64,000 bases of DNA, taken from Clostridia bacterium. GTDB taxonomy: Bacteria > Bacillota > Clostridia > Acetivibrionales > DSM-2933. Of this stretch, positions 26,722-35,453 are shown piece by piece (position 1 is the stretch's first letter; every line of letters begins with the position of its first letter). Made by a program: the position numbers and the translations under genes. The stretch covers positions 1 through 64,000 of the forward strand of contig JAOABQ010000103.1 in the NCBI GenBank assembly GCA_026418275.1, read 5' to 3'. The notes below the pieces were generated by a model, which had not been told where the DNA came from, ran no database searches, and saw only the letters and a list, made by a program, of their open reading frames with translations.

Positions 26722-29427
26722 TTAATTTTTTACTAACTTAACATTGATACTTTTACCTTTTGTATTATTGACAGGAATGGTTAAAACCAGGTTTCCATTG
26801 CTTGTACTAAGGCTTACACCTGTGTCGGTACCCGGATATTGCAAAGCATAGTTTGTTGTATTGTTGTCAACATTTAGTGTTAAGGTAATGTTACCGGTGT
26901 TCAGCATGGTCGGATCGGAGACTGTCATGGTAATATTTCCGTTTGACTCTTTTTTATACATTACAATTGCTTTTTTATCAGAGGATACTGTCATATTTTT
27001 AATGGTATTGTTTGTTGTGTTTAGTGCCGGATAAGAATCTGTAAGATTCCTCCAGAAGACAATTCCGGTCAGATCGGACGAGCTGTCATATACCGAGTGA
27101 ACAGCATCAGATTTAGTAAGAACTGAAATATTCGGATTTTGTGCATAGAGTCTGGCATCCTGGTTGGGTAAGATTACATAACTGTAAGATTGGCTGGACG
27201 GATTTGTGCCGTGATTTAGCCAAACCTTGTAATAGCCTTTTGTCGAATCTGGTACTTCACTGCCTGAGAAGTGAACAGCAGGAGGCATAAAATCAGGGAA
27301 ATAGTATCCGGTAGTGATGGTATTAGTGCCCACTTTGGTCTGTAAGTTGAACCAGGTTGTTCCTTGACTTGAGGGTGTACTTACATTGTTGTTTGTAAAG
27401 CTGTATATCTGGTTCGGATTATTCCAGCCATCCGGGAAAATAAGCTTATTGTCCGAAACCTGGCGATCATATATTTTTCTATTTTCCAGTATGGTTAAAA
27501 CAGGGTTATTGGGATCACTTGTAGATCCATAACGCCCGTATGAAATGGCTGAGCCTAGGGCTACAATTTCATTATCGAACATAAACCAGGATTTATTTGC
27601 ATTGAGGTCATTATGCCGTTCATTAACATTCAAGGCAGATACGCCATAAACTCCTGAAAAGGTGACTCCACCGGAAACATTTACTGAAGGGTTAGGAGTA
27701 GAAGTTGAATCTACATAACAGTACTCTACATCATCATCGCCCGGCTGAGGTAAAGGATTTCTGTCTATGGCGGTAGTATTTGGAACAGTGATACCCGGAA
27801 GTTTAGTCAGTTCTGCTGTCTGCCAATAGTCATCATTATATTGTTTGTTATCCCCGTTATTATATAAATACGTCATACCACTGTTGCCATAGGGGGCGCC
27901 TTTGTCACTTCCAATGGATTCAAACCTTTTAATCCGTTCTGAACTTTTGCTGACTGCGAAAGAGAAGGGATTGCTTCCTGCAACAACGTGCAAGGATTTG
28001 TCCATATTTGCAAACTCATAATGTTTACTGGTAGGTACGGGTGTTGCCATTGAAGTGTTATGAATACTGTCATAAAAATATGGATTGATATCCAGAGGAA
28101 TCCCTTTATAGAAGGTAACCAAATCCGAAGCAGGTGTATAATTGATATAGGATTTTATCCAACTTTCAACACCTGCTTTGCCCGAGTAATTAGAGACATA
28201 ATCATTCGTGACTTTTGTAATTCGTGCCATTGCAGATACGATTTCTTTACCGTATCCATTGGTACTATCGTTGAGCATTTTTCTTCCATTTGTAAAGTTT
28301 GCCGCATATCCGTTGATAATAATGGGCATATATGTATCCCGCATGATGGTATAAATAAAGTCCAGATTTGGATTAAAGCCCGGTTGACCCTTCAGCATAA
28401 AGAGCACATTGGATAAGGATATGATTAAGACACGGCCATAGTTTGCCGTATACCCAACGCTTCCATGCTGAATAAAGGAACCGTCTTGATAAAATCCATC
28501 TTTAATGGTGGCGTTTGCATAGTTTTCTATGGATGTTTCAGTTAGACGTAAGTTGGTATAATCAAAAGCGCTTTCTCTGTACTGGAGCATATCATCGAGA
28601 GCGTCTATAGCGGTAGTTATGTCAACATCCGCAGTTGAGGGAAGTCCAAGGTCTGTTCCTTCAAAGGCGCCTGCCAGCGTATAAATTTCGCATGCTTCGG
28701 CTCTGTTTGCAGCTGTATAATCCAGGATACGACAATGCTCTTTAATGTTATAAACGTTGTCTTGCATCAGTGACTCAAAATTTGACATTACGACTTGATC
28801 GCTGGTATTATAATAGGCTCCAAGGTTAATTTTCAATAAAACATAAATGGAAAGTATACTTTTGGGGGTGCTTAATTCAGCTGAATAACTAAATTTGGGA
28901 AAGGTATAATTATCGTTTAACGCGCAATATTTGCTGCTATAATATTCGAAGGCTTTTGTAAGTTGGGTTCTCTTAAAGGAGTCTGTCCAGTTGGTGTTAT
29001 TTGGGGCAAAATTGATTGCTAGAAGTATGGCTTCGATTCTATTGAGTCCTTCAGCAATATCGTCTGCATCATTCTTTTTTCGAACATGAATGTCGGTATC
29101 ATCATTTGCTGCGTCATAATTAGTCCAATAGTACGTGTTTAAATATGAATCGTAAGATAAGGAATTTTTGTAGGAAACCCCGGTATTTACTTTTGATGTT
29201 ATATTATCTTTGGCTCCTCGTTCATTGACGGGACTAGAAGTATTTGCTGTTTGATACCAGGTTCTTACAGCGTTTGTACTAATCATAATTTCATTCCATG
29301 CATCAAGTATGGATTGATAGTTGTAGGATGAAGTAGCTGATACTTTGGTTGTGATAAAGCACGGGATCATTAAGGTTACTGCTAGAATTAATGCCATTAG
29401 TTTTTTTGGCGCATTTGTTCTTAACAT
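26722..29427 (-). CDS. Secreted polysaccharide lyase, family 8 (hyaluronate/chondroitin/xanthan lyase type)
   Basis: 901 residues from ATG 29427 with GGGAGG 8 nt upstream; an in-frame upstream ATG at 29514 has no such site. A signal peptide precedes an all-alpha toroid domain and C-terminal beta-sandwich domains. The catalytic region reads DGFYQDGSFIQHGSVGYTAN: H321 and Y330 have the nine-residue spacing of the family's His and Tyr, and N241 in TAANR fits the conserved Asn, although the Asn-His distance is ~30 residues longer than usual. NGRKML may supply the Arg. PL8 enzymes cleave uronic-acid-containing polysaccharides by beta-elimination; which one is not resolved. No dockerin is present. 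Confidence 0.9.
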   Translation of the reverse strand: MLRTNAPKKLMALILAVTLMIPCFITTKVSATSSYNYQSILDAWNEIMISTNAVRTWYQTANTSSPVNERGAKDNITSKVNTGVSYKNSLSYDSYLNTYYWTNYDAANDDTDIHVRKKNDADDIAEGLNRIEAILLAINFAPNNTNWTDSFKRTQLTKAFEYYSSKYCALNDNYTFPKFSYSAELSTPKSILSIYVLLKINLGAYYNTSDQVVMSNFESLMQDNVYNIKEHCRILDYTAANRAEACEIYTLAGAFEGTDLGLPSTADVDITTAIDALDDMLQYRESAFDYTNLRLTETSIENYANATIKDGFYQDGSFIQHGSVGYTANYGRVLIISLSNVLFMLKGQPGFNPNLDFIYTIMRDTYMPIIINGYAANFTNGRKMLNDSTNGYGKEIVSAMARITKVTNDYVSNYSGKAGVESWIKSYINYTPASDLVTFYKGIPLDINPYFYDSIHNTSMATPVPTSKHYEFANMDKSLHVVAGSNPFSFAVSKSSERIKRFESIGSDKGAPYGNSGMTYLYNNGDNKQYNDDYWQTAELTKLPGITVPNTTAIDRNPLPQPGDDDVEYCYVDSTSTPNPSVNVSGGVTFSGVYGVSALNVNERHNDLNANKSWFMFDNEIVALGSAISYGRYGSTSDPNNPVLTILENRKIYDRQVSDNKLIFPDGWNNPNQIYSFTNNNVSTPSSQGTTWFNLQTKVGTNTITTGYYFPDFMPPAVHFSGSEVPDSTKGYYKVWLNHGTNPSSQSYSYVILPNQDARLYAQNPNISVLTKSDAVHSVYDSSSDLTGIVFWRNLTDSYPALNTTNNTIKNMTVSSDKKAIVMYKKESNGNITMTVSDPTMLNTGNITLTLNVDNNTTNYALQYPGTDTGVSLSTSNGNLVLTIPVNNTKGKSINVKLVKN

Positions 29428-29723
29428 AATTTTTCCTCCCTTTTCTTTACACGTAGTGAATGTCTTTTGATTTTTAATGCTACTCAAATTGATTTTGTAA
29501 ATTTTTAATATCAAAGACTACTTAAAAATAAGTCTCAATAACCCCCTTTCTAAAAGCATTAAAATTTACAATTCAATTTTCGATACCATGTTATCATGGG
29601 AATTTTGATTTATCTCACCGAAAAAAGATTAAGTTTTAGAGATTTTGAAATTTTTTTAATCCATGATGATTTTTCAATGATTCAAGGTTGCTATTCTAAT
29701 GAAATGAATTTCCGACGTAAGGG

Positions 29724-30047
29724 TTATCCCCAAAAGTTGTGGATGACTCTTTGCCACAATGTAATTTTTGCTGAGAAACAGCAAGTGAATTTTGAAGGTG
29801 TTCCTTTAAGTAATAAGGGATGTAAAGTGACGATAAATGTCGGTCTTTGTAACTATTGGTTTTATAATGGAGTTACATAAAGTCGATTTAATGAATTAAG
29901 AAATGGTAAGTTTGTCCACAACTCAAATAGGCCTATTAAAGTTATTCACAGATTTATGCACATTATCCACAGGTTTTATATACACAAAACGCATGTTTTG
30001 TGATTATTTTGTGGATATCTGATAGAAATACGATCAACTTATCCACT
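29724..30047. promoter_or_regulatory. Cluster of DnaA boxes
   Basis: Three perfect matches to TTATNCACA lie within 30 bp: 29942-29950, 29954-29962 and 29963-29971. One-mismatch boxes occur at 29724, 29738 (minus), 29912, 29978, 30010 (minus) and 30039, and AT-rich DNA follows. No dnaA or dnaN gene is nearby, so this may be a DnaA-titration or reactivation site, or a secondary origin-like site. Confidence 0.7.
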
Positions 30048-30335
30048 TCTGTTAAAAAAATTTAATGAGGACATTATAAAAATCAATAAAAAAGAATCCG
30101 CGAGAAGAAGGATTTATTTGCTAAATGTAGAATAATATTAATTATATAGATTGCATCAAAATAATTATTGAATTTGTAGGAGAAGTTTGTTTTGTCCTCC
30201 TTTTGAAAATAAGCTTATGCGGTCTATAGCAATGTTTTCAAAGAATCCGATTCTCTTTAGTATTTGTTCGAGGTTAAAGTAAGGTTACCCTATATAAAAA
30301 TTGGAAATACTTTTATATAAGATTTTGGACAAATT
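30048..30335. other. AT-rich stretch between the DnaA boxes and hpf
   Basis: No gene is apparent. Long A and T runs directly after the DnaA boxes could serve as an unwinding region. A structured leader RNA cannot be excluded. Confidence 0.35.
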
Positions 30336-30365
30336 TTGATTGAGAAAATTGGATTTGGGTAAAAT
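30336..30365 (+). promoter_or_regulatory. Candidate hpf promoter
   Basis: TTGATT at 30336-30341 and TAAAAT at 30360-30365, 18 bp apart. Confidence 0.45.
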
Positions 30366-30466
30366 ATTGGTAAGCATATTAAGGTGGTGAGCTGCTTTTA
30401 AGTAAATAATGCAATGACCGTTCCTAAATGCATTTTATCTTAATCATGAAAGGGGCTGCGATTTAT

Positions 30467-30997
30467 ATGAAGTTTATAATATCAGGAAGAAATATCGAAG
30501 TAACAGAAGCACTAAAGGACAAGGTAAAGAAAAAAATCGGCAGACTTGAGAAATTCTTCAATCCGGGTACGGAAGTGCATGTGACAATGAGTGTTCAAAA
30601 AGCCAGACAAATTATAGAGGTAACGATCCCTATCAACGGCGGTGTGATCCGTGCAGAAGAGTCCAATGTAGATATGTACACATCAATTGATAAGGTTTGT
30701 GATATTTTAGAAAGACAGATTAGAAGGAATAAAACCCGTTTGGAAAAGAAGCTTCGTGAAGGCGCGTTCAGGGTAGAAAACTTCACAGTGGATCAGGAAA
30801 TTCAGGAAGAACACGACTTTAAAGTTGCAAGATCCAAGAAATTTGCTATCAAGCCAATGACGACAGAAGAGGCAATTTTACAGATGAATTTATTGGGACA
30901 TGAGTTCTATATGTACTCCAATGCGGATACAAAGGAAGTAAATGTGGTATATCGCAGAAAAGACGGTAATTATGGTTTGATTGAACCTGAATTCTAA
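30467..30997 (+). CDS. hpf: Long-form ribosome hibernation promoting factor
   Basis: 176 residues from ATG 30467, after AAAGGGG. The N-terminal domain (MKFIISGRNIEVTEALKD, KKIGRLEKFF) is the HPF/YfiA ribosome-binding fold; the C-terminal domain (KKFAIKPMTTEEAILQMNLL, GHEFYMYSNADT, NVVYRRKDGNYGLIEP) mediates dimerisation that joins two 70S into inactive 100S ribosomes. It acts in stationary phase or stress. The gene is monocistronic, closed by a very strong hairpin. Confidence 0.95.
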   Translation: MKFIISGRNIEVTEALKDKVKKKIGRLEKFFNPGTEVHVTMSVQKARQIIEVTIPINGGVIRAEESNVDMYTSIDKVCDILERQIRRNKTRLEKKLREGAFRVENFTVDQEIQEEHDFKVARSKKFAIKPMTTEEAILQMNLLGHEFYMYSNADTKEVNVVYRRKDGNYGLIEPEF

Positions 30998-31002
30998 AAA
31001 AT

Positions 31003-31057
31003 CCTATAGAAAATAAGAACCACAATGGCAAACATTGTGGTTCTTATTTTCTATAGG
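31003..31057 (+). terminator. 25-bp perfect hairpin after hpf
   Basis: 31003-31027 is fully complementary to 31033-31057, with loop GCAAA. The stem itself contains TTCTTATTTT but no T-run follows. It is far longer than needed for termination and could also protect the hpf mRNA 3' end. Confidence 0.7.
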
Positions 31058-31087
31058 GAGATATTACAGAGGATAAAAAGTATTATT

Positions 31088-31130
31088 GAAGTCAATCATT
31101 GTTGACTTCCTGGAGTAACAATATTTATAA
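31088..31130 (+). promoter_or_regulatory. Promoter and operator-like palindrome for the kinase-flotillin operon
   Basis: TTGACT at 31102-31107 and TTATAA at 31125-31130 are 17 bp apart. GAAGTCAA-N6-TTGACTTC (31088-31109) is a perfect palindrome that covers the -35 hexamer, so a repressor site is likely. Confidence 0.55.
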
Positions 31131-31232
31131 ATTTTGCAATTTTATAAGTTTAAAGTATAATTTAAGTTATTATGGGTTGCAGCATTCTGTAGATCAGTGA
31201 TTTATAGCGTACGCCTAAAGGAGAATATCTGC

Positions 31233-32099
31233 TTGAAAATGAATAAAAAGCTCAATATCAATAAAACAATGATTGCGGTTGTTTCGCTTAGTATTATCCA
31301 AGTTGCCGTGATGTCCGGGATCTTGATATACGACATTCTAACAAAGGAAAACTTACCGCTTTTCCGCAGGTTTGAACCTTTCGATTTTCTCTTTTTAGGG
31401 ATTATTATTGTGATGTTTATAAACAGCTTTATATCCCTTCGTGATAGACGCATATTCATCCAAACCGACCAACAGTATGAGGTCTTAAAGGAAACATTAG
31501 AAAGGGTTGAAAAACTGAATCATACGCTAAAAGCCCAAAGACATGATTTCCTAAACCACCTCCAAGTAGTTTACGGGCTTATGGAGATGGAGGAATATAA
31601 GGACGCGAGGGAATATATCGATAAGGTTTACAGTGATATACAAAAGGTAGGTAAAGTTTTAAAGACATCGAATCCGGCAGTAAATGCCCTTCTGCAAGCC
31701 AAAATGCTTTCTGCGGAGAAAAGGAATATTACCCTCAGTTTGAGGGTGGCATCTTCATTAAAGGAATTGAAAATACCCTCCTGGGAAGTATGCCGCGTTC
31801 TTGGAAATATTGTGGATAATGCAATGGATGCACTCATGGACGCAAAGGAAGAAAAATGGATTAGAATTGAAATATCCGAGGACTTAAAATATTACCGGTT
31901 TTTAGTGGGAGATAACGGAAGTCCCGTCAATAAGGAAATCATCGAGAAAATTTTTGAACCCGGATTTACTACCAAAGGAGAAAACGGTCAAGGAATGGGC
32001 CTTGCAATTTGTAAGGAGATTTTATCCTGTTACAACGGTGGGATAACAGTTAGAAGTGATGAACAGGAAACGGTTTTTGAAGTGTTTGTGCCAAAGTAG
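31233..32099 (+). CDS. Membrane sensor kinase with Spo0B-like phosphotransfer box
   Basis: 288 residues from TTG 31233 (AAAGGAG 9 nt upstream; ATG 31239 is the alternative). Two transmembrane helices with a short loop are followed by a coiled coil and the motif LKAQRHDFLNHLQVV, in which H104 is the phospho-acceptor, as in Spo0B/CitA/DcuS-type kinases. The C-terminal GHKL ATPase has GNIVDNAMDA, GDNGSP and GQGMGLAI. Its likely partner is the LytTR regulator at 34491, five genes downstream in the same direction. The absence of a large sensor domain suggests sensing within the membrane. Confidence 0.85.
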   Translation: MKMNKKLNINKTMIAVVSLSIIQVAVMSGILIYDILTKENLPLFRRFEPFDFLFLGIIIVMFINSFISLRDRRIFIQTDQQYEVLKETLERVEKLNHTLKAQRHDFLNHLQVVYGLMEMEEYKDAREYIDKVYSDIQKVGKVLKTSNPAVNALLQAKMLSAEKRNITLSLRVASSLKELKIPSWEVCRVLGNIVDNAMDALMDAKEEKWIRIEISEDLKYYRFLVGDNGSPVNKEIIEKIFEPGFTTKGENGQGMGLAICKEILSCYNGGITVRSDEQETVFEVFVPK

Positions 32100-32308
32100 T
32101 GTAGCTGAGATGTAAAATACTACTTACTACTGGCTTTTGCCTAGTTGAAATCAGTAGAAGGAACTGAAAACCGACAGTTAAATCGCCGGTTTGTATATTT
32201 TAGCCCTTTTCTGTTCCGAATCACCTAACACTTTAGTATATTGGAAACAACAAAGGATAAAACATCAATATGCGAAATGAGAAAAGTTGAAGGGCTGGTG
32301 GCATCGAA

Positions 32309-32476
32309 ATGGTGGAAGGCATCGTTGAAATTTGGGCGGCGGTTGTTGAAGTTTTGTTTGAGGTTTCAATATGGAAGCGTTCCATTCGGAAAGCGCTGCT
32401 TATACTTTTATTGGCAGTATGTATGCTTCTAATGGTTGTTGCAATAGGGTTAGGTATATATTTTTTAGTTTATTAA
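32309..32476 (+). CDS. Small single-pass membrane protein
   Basis: 55 residues from ATG 32309 with a GGTGG stretch upstream. An N-terminal amphipathic part (MVEGIVEIWAAVVEVLFEVS) is followed by basic residues and a transmembrane helix (LLILLLAVCMLLMVVAIG). It ends 22 nt before the NfeD gene and is probably cotranscribed. I know no family for it. Confidence 0.55.
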   Translation: MVEGIVEIWAAVVEVLFEVSIWKRSIRKALLILLLAVCMLLMVVAIGLGIYFLVY

Positions 32477-32498
32477 GCAGTAAAGGAGGAATTTATTG

Positions 32499-33014
32499 AT
32501 GGAAATTCTAAATATTTTCTCAAATATGAACTGGCTTCTTGCCCTATGCTTTATAGCGGGTTTTGCATTGGTTGTTTTTGAAATGTTTCATCCAGGCATA
32601 GGAGCGCCGGGTGTAATTGGCGGTATCCTGCTGCTCACGGGAGTAATAATTACAGCAAAAACCGTTCTACAGGCGGTTATTATGCTGGCAGTCATTCTTG
32701 CCGTTTTAGGGATTGCGCTTACTGCCGTTTTAAATTCTGCTACAAAAGGACACTTGTCAAGAACCTTGATACTGAATGAAACCTTAAAAAAAGAGTATGG
32801 TTATGTGGGTACCGAAGATCTTGAGTTTTTTCTCGGAAAGGAAGGGAGCACCACCACGGTTTTGAGGCCATCGGGAACGGCTGTGTTTGAGGGAGTCAAA
32901 CTGGATGTTGTTTCTGAAGGTGAGTTTATACCCGAAAACAAGAAAGTCAGGATTGTTAAGGTGGAAGGAAGACGTATTGTGGTTAAGGAGCTGAAAGAAC
33001 AAGAAAACATATGA
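32499..33014 (+). CDS. NfeD-like membrane protein
   Basis: 171 residues from ATG 32499, with AGGAGG 9 nt upstream. Three to four transmembrane helices (GFALVVFEMFHPGIGAPGVIGG is the signature turn) lead to a C-terminal OB-fold domain (EGSTTTVLRPSGTAVFEGVKLDVVSEG). Short NfeD proteins partner with flotillin-type SPFH proteins in membrane microdomains, and a flotillin gene follows directly. No ClpP-like protease domain is present. Confidence 0.9.
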   Translation: MEILNIFSNMNWLLALCFIAGFALVVFEMFHPGIGAPGVIGGILLLTGVIITAKTVLQAVIMLAVILAVLGIALTAVLNSATKGHLSRTLILNETLKKEYGYVGTEDLEFFLGKEGSTTTVLRPSGTAVFEGVKLDVVSEGEFIPENKKVRIVKVEGRRIVVKELKEQENI

Positions 33015-33170
33015 GAATCTGGAATAAACTCGTTAGCCGGTGGATTGGAGTATGGAGAAAGATTTAAGGAAAGGTACGTCTTGTTTTTAAATGAAAGCAA
33101 AAAGGCATACAATGGATGTACAGCAAATGGGGAACCTTTTTCAATAATTAGACTGAAAGGAGCATGGATT

Positions 33171-34157
33171 ATGGAACCTTTGGCACTTATTATCGGTATC
33201 GGAATTGTATTTGTGGTGGGGGCATTTTTCCTTACCTTTATCCCAGTGGGACTTTGGATATCCGCTTTTGCGGCTGGGGTACACGTGGGGATTTTTAATC
33301 TGATTGGGATGCGTTTAAGAAGGGTAGTTCCGGGGAAAATTGTACTACCCTTGATCAAAGCGACCAAGGCAGGAATCGGAGTCAATGTTAACCAGCTTGA
33401 AGCACATTATTTGGCAGGTGGGAATGTAGATAAGGTGGTAGATGCGCTAATTGCTTCTCAAAGAGCGGATATGAATCTGCTGTTTGAAAGGGCGGCAGCC
33501 ATTGACTTGGCTGGACGTGATGTCCTGGAGGCAGTAAAAATGAGTGTAAATCCGAGAGTCATAGAAACACCGGGGGTATCTGCGGTATCAAAAGATGGGA
33601 TTGAGCTTTTGGTAAAAGCCCGGGTAACCTTAAGAGCCAATCTGGACAGATTGATTGGCGGTGCCGGGGAAGCCACCATACTGGCAAGAGTAGGGGAAGG
33701 GATCGTAACTACGGTAGGCAGCTCGGATTCTCATAAAGAGGTTTTGGAGAATCCGGATAAGATTTCCAAGACTGTTCTCAATAAAGGATTGGATGCGGGA
33801 ACGGCCTTCGAAATATTGTCCATTGATATTGCGGATGTAGATGTAGGAAGAAATATCGGTGCCCAGCTGCAGACCTTGCAAGCGGAAGCAGATAAAAATA
33901 TCGCACAGGCCAGAGCTGAGGAAAGAAGGGCAATGGCAGTTGCAAAAGAGCAGGAAATGATTGCGGTAGTTCAAGAAATGAGAGCGAGAGTTGTTGAAGC
34001 AGAGGCAGAAGTACCAAAAGCAATGGCATCTGCATTAAGGGATGGAAAAGTGGGTGTGATGGACTACTATAACATGCAGAATGTAATTGCCGACACCAAA
34101 ATGCGGGATACCATTTCCAAAGCGGGAAAAGTAGAAGCGGACAATGTGAAAAAATAG
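33171..34157 (+). CDS. floA: Flotillin-like protein FloA (SPFH family)
   Basis: 328 residues from ATG 33171 (AAAGGAG upstream). An N-terminal membrane hairpin, an SPFH domain (~residues 40-200, with GIGVNVNQLEAHYLAGGNVDKV and RVIETPGVSAVSKDG), and a long Ala/Glu-rich coiled coil (AEADKNIAQARAEERRAMAVAKEQE) are the FloA layout known from Bacillus. FloA organises functional membrane microdomains and affects signalling kinases. Here it is encoded between a membrane kinase and a response regulator, which suggests a scaffold role for that pair. Confidence 0.95.
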   Translation: MEPLALIIGIGIVFVVGAFFLTFIPVGLWISAFAAGVHVGIFNLIGMRLRRVVPGKIVLPLIKATKAGIGVNVNQLEAHYLAGGNVDKVVDALIASQRADMNLLFERAAAIDLAGRDVLEAVKMSVNPRVIETPGVSAVSKDGIELLVKARVTLRANLDRLIGGAGEATILARVGEGIVTTVGSSDSHKEVLENPDKISKTVLNKGLDAGTAFEILSIDIADVDVGRNIGAQLQTLQAEADKNIAQARAEERRAMAVAKEQEMIAVVQEMRARVVEAEAEVPKAMASALRDGKVGVMDYYNMQNVIADTKMRDTISKAGKVEADNVKK

Positions 34158-34174
34158 TTAGGAGTTGAGTAAGG

Positions 34175-34489
34175 ATGCCTTTTGAATCAGAGAGAAGAGA
34201 AACGAGGAATGTAGAAACCCGGGCTGTGAACCGCAACGGTAGAAAAAAAGGAAGTAAGGAAAATAAAAAGGATCCTTCAAAAAAAATAGCTGTAAACAAA
34301 GAGTCGGAAAGCAGCAATAGAGAAGATGGGGATAAAAGAGTACCTGATGCTGTAGAAGGGACTAAGGACAATAAACCCCTGGAGATTACTGGAAGTATAA
34401 AACTTGATTTTACACCGGACAACATTCTTCAAGGATTTATATATTCGGAAATTTTAGGAAGGCCGAAAGGGAAGCGAGGGTGGGGATAG
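34175..34489 (+). CDS. Small charged protein of unknown function in the floA operon
   Basis: 104 residues from ATG 34175 with AGGAG ~10 nt upstream. The first ~65 residues are highly charged and probably disordered (many Arg, Lys, Glu). The last ~35 (ITGSIKLDFTPDNILQGFIY, SEILGRPKGKR) look like a short conserved folded motif. It ends 1 nt before the regulator gene. It could be an adaptor between FloA and another protein; this is inference. Confidence 0.7.
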   Translation: MPFESERRETRNVETRAVNRNGRKKGSKENKKDPSKKIAVNKESESSNREDGDKRVPDAVEGTKDNKPLEITGSIKLDFTPDNILQGFIYSEILGRPKGKRGWG

Positions 34490-34490
34490 C

Positions 34491-35231
34491 TTGGAACTCA
34501 AAGTTTTAATTGCAGATGATGATGAAGGAATGCGGCTCATTCTGAGTAAAGTAGTAAACAAAACAGAAGGTTTTAAGCTTGTGGGCCAGGTGGGAGACGG
34601 CGAAGCAGCCCTTCTCCTGGCTGAAGAACTTAGACCTCAGATTATATTTATAGACATAGATATGCCGAAGCTAGACGGGATGGAATGTGCCAGGAGAATT
34701 GCAGACATCCTTCCAAAAACCTTTTTTATTTTTGCAACTGCCCATGAGGAATACATGTCCGACGCCTTTGAAATTTACGCAGCGGATTATATTGTAAAGC
34801 CTTTTAAAGTGGAACGTATTACAAAAACCCTGGAACGGATCAAAGGGCTCTATAAAGAGCAGGAAAGCGTTCTGCCCTTCAATAAGCAAATATACCGGCA
34901 TAAAGGATTGGAAAAGCTGGTAATCCGAAACAAAGAAGGGGTCAGCTTTGTTGATATGGAGGAAATTATCCTAATACAACGGGAGGACCGGAGTACGGTG
35001 GTGATTACCGGAAATGAACGCTACGTCACATCCGAAGGTTTGAGTGAGATAGAAATGCGTCTGGATGGAGGGACTTTCTTTCGGAGCCATAAATCATACA
35101 TTATTAATCTTACCATGATCCATAAGGTATATCCTTACGGCCGGTGGACCTATATTGTAAAGTTCAAGGGTACGGGCAAGGATGCACTGATCACCCATGA
35201 TAAATATGAGGAACTTCAGAAAATGTTTTAA
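34491..35231 (+). CDS. LytTR-family response regulator
   Basis: 246 residues from TTG 34491 (GGTGGGG upstream). The receiver has the acidic ADDDEG triplet, phosphorylation site in FIDIDMPKLDG, Thr in FATAHEE and Lys in VKPFKVE. The C-terminal LytTR domain (VDMEEIILIQREDRSTVVIT, FFRSHKSYIINLTMI) binds DNA. It is expected to receive phosphate from the kinase at 31233. LytTR regulators commonly control surface, autolysis or communication genes; the target here is unknown. Confidence 0.92.
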   Translation: MELKVLIADDDEGMRLILSKVVNKTEGFKLVGQVGDGEAALLLAEELRPQIIFIDIDMPKLDGMECARRIADILPKTFFIFATAHEEYMSDAFEIYAADYIVKPFKVERITKTLERIKGLYKEQESVLPFNKQIYRHKGLEKLVIRNKEGVSFVDMEEIILIQREDRSTVVITGNERYVTSEGLSEIEMRLDGGTFFRSHKSYIINLTMIHKVYPYGRWTYIVKFKGTGKDALITHDKYEELQKMF

Positions 35232-35341
35232 AGCTTTGTTTGATTCTTTATAAAACTGCCATTCATAGAAAGATTGTCCTTAATTTAAATGAGCAGCGAA
35301 AATGAAGGTTGCTCTAAATAAAAATTTCATGTACTATGATT

Positions 35342-35367
35342 AAAAAGGAATGATGAATTCCTTTTTT
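35342..35367 (+). terminator. Rho-independent terminator of the kinase-flotillin operon
   Basis: AAAAAGGAAT and ATTCCTTTTT form a 10-bp stem with loop GATGA, followed by another T. Confidence 0.85.
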
Positions 35368-35453
35368 CTGTGTTTAAAAGGTGTATTGTTTTTCTTAGGA
35401 AATAGACATACTTATGTTACGATGATAACTTTACCCAATAAATTCTAAAATGA

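Noticed and set aside
29596..29880. 94-codon plus-strand frame overlapping the DnaA-box region
   Set aside because: No Shine-Dalgarno before the ATG, atypical composition, and it runs through DnaA boxes; likely chance.
33778..34425. 215-codon minus-strand frame opposite floA and the next gene
   Set aside because: It is the shadow of the Ala/Glu-rich coiled coil of FloA; the composition is Leu/Phe/Ser-rich as expected from the reverse strand.
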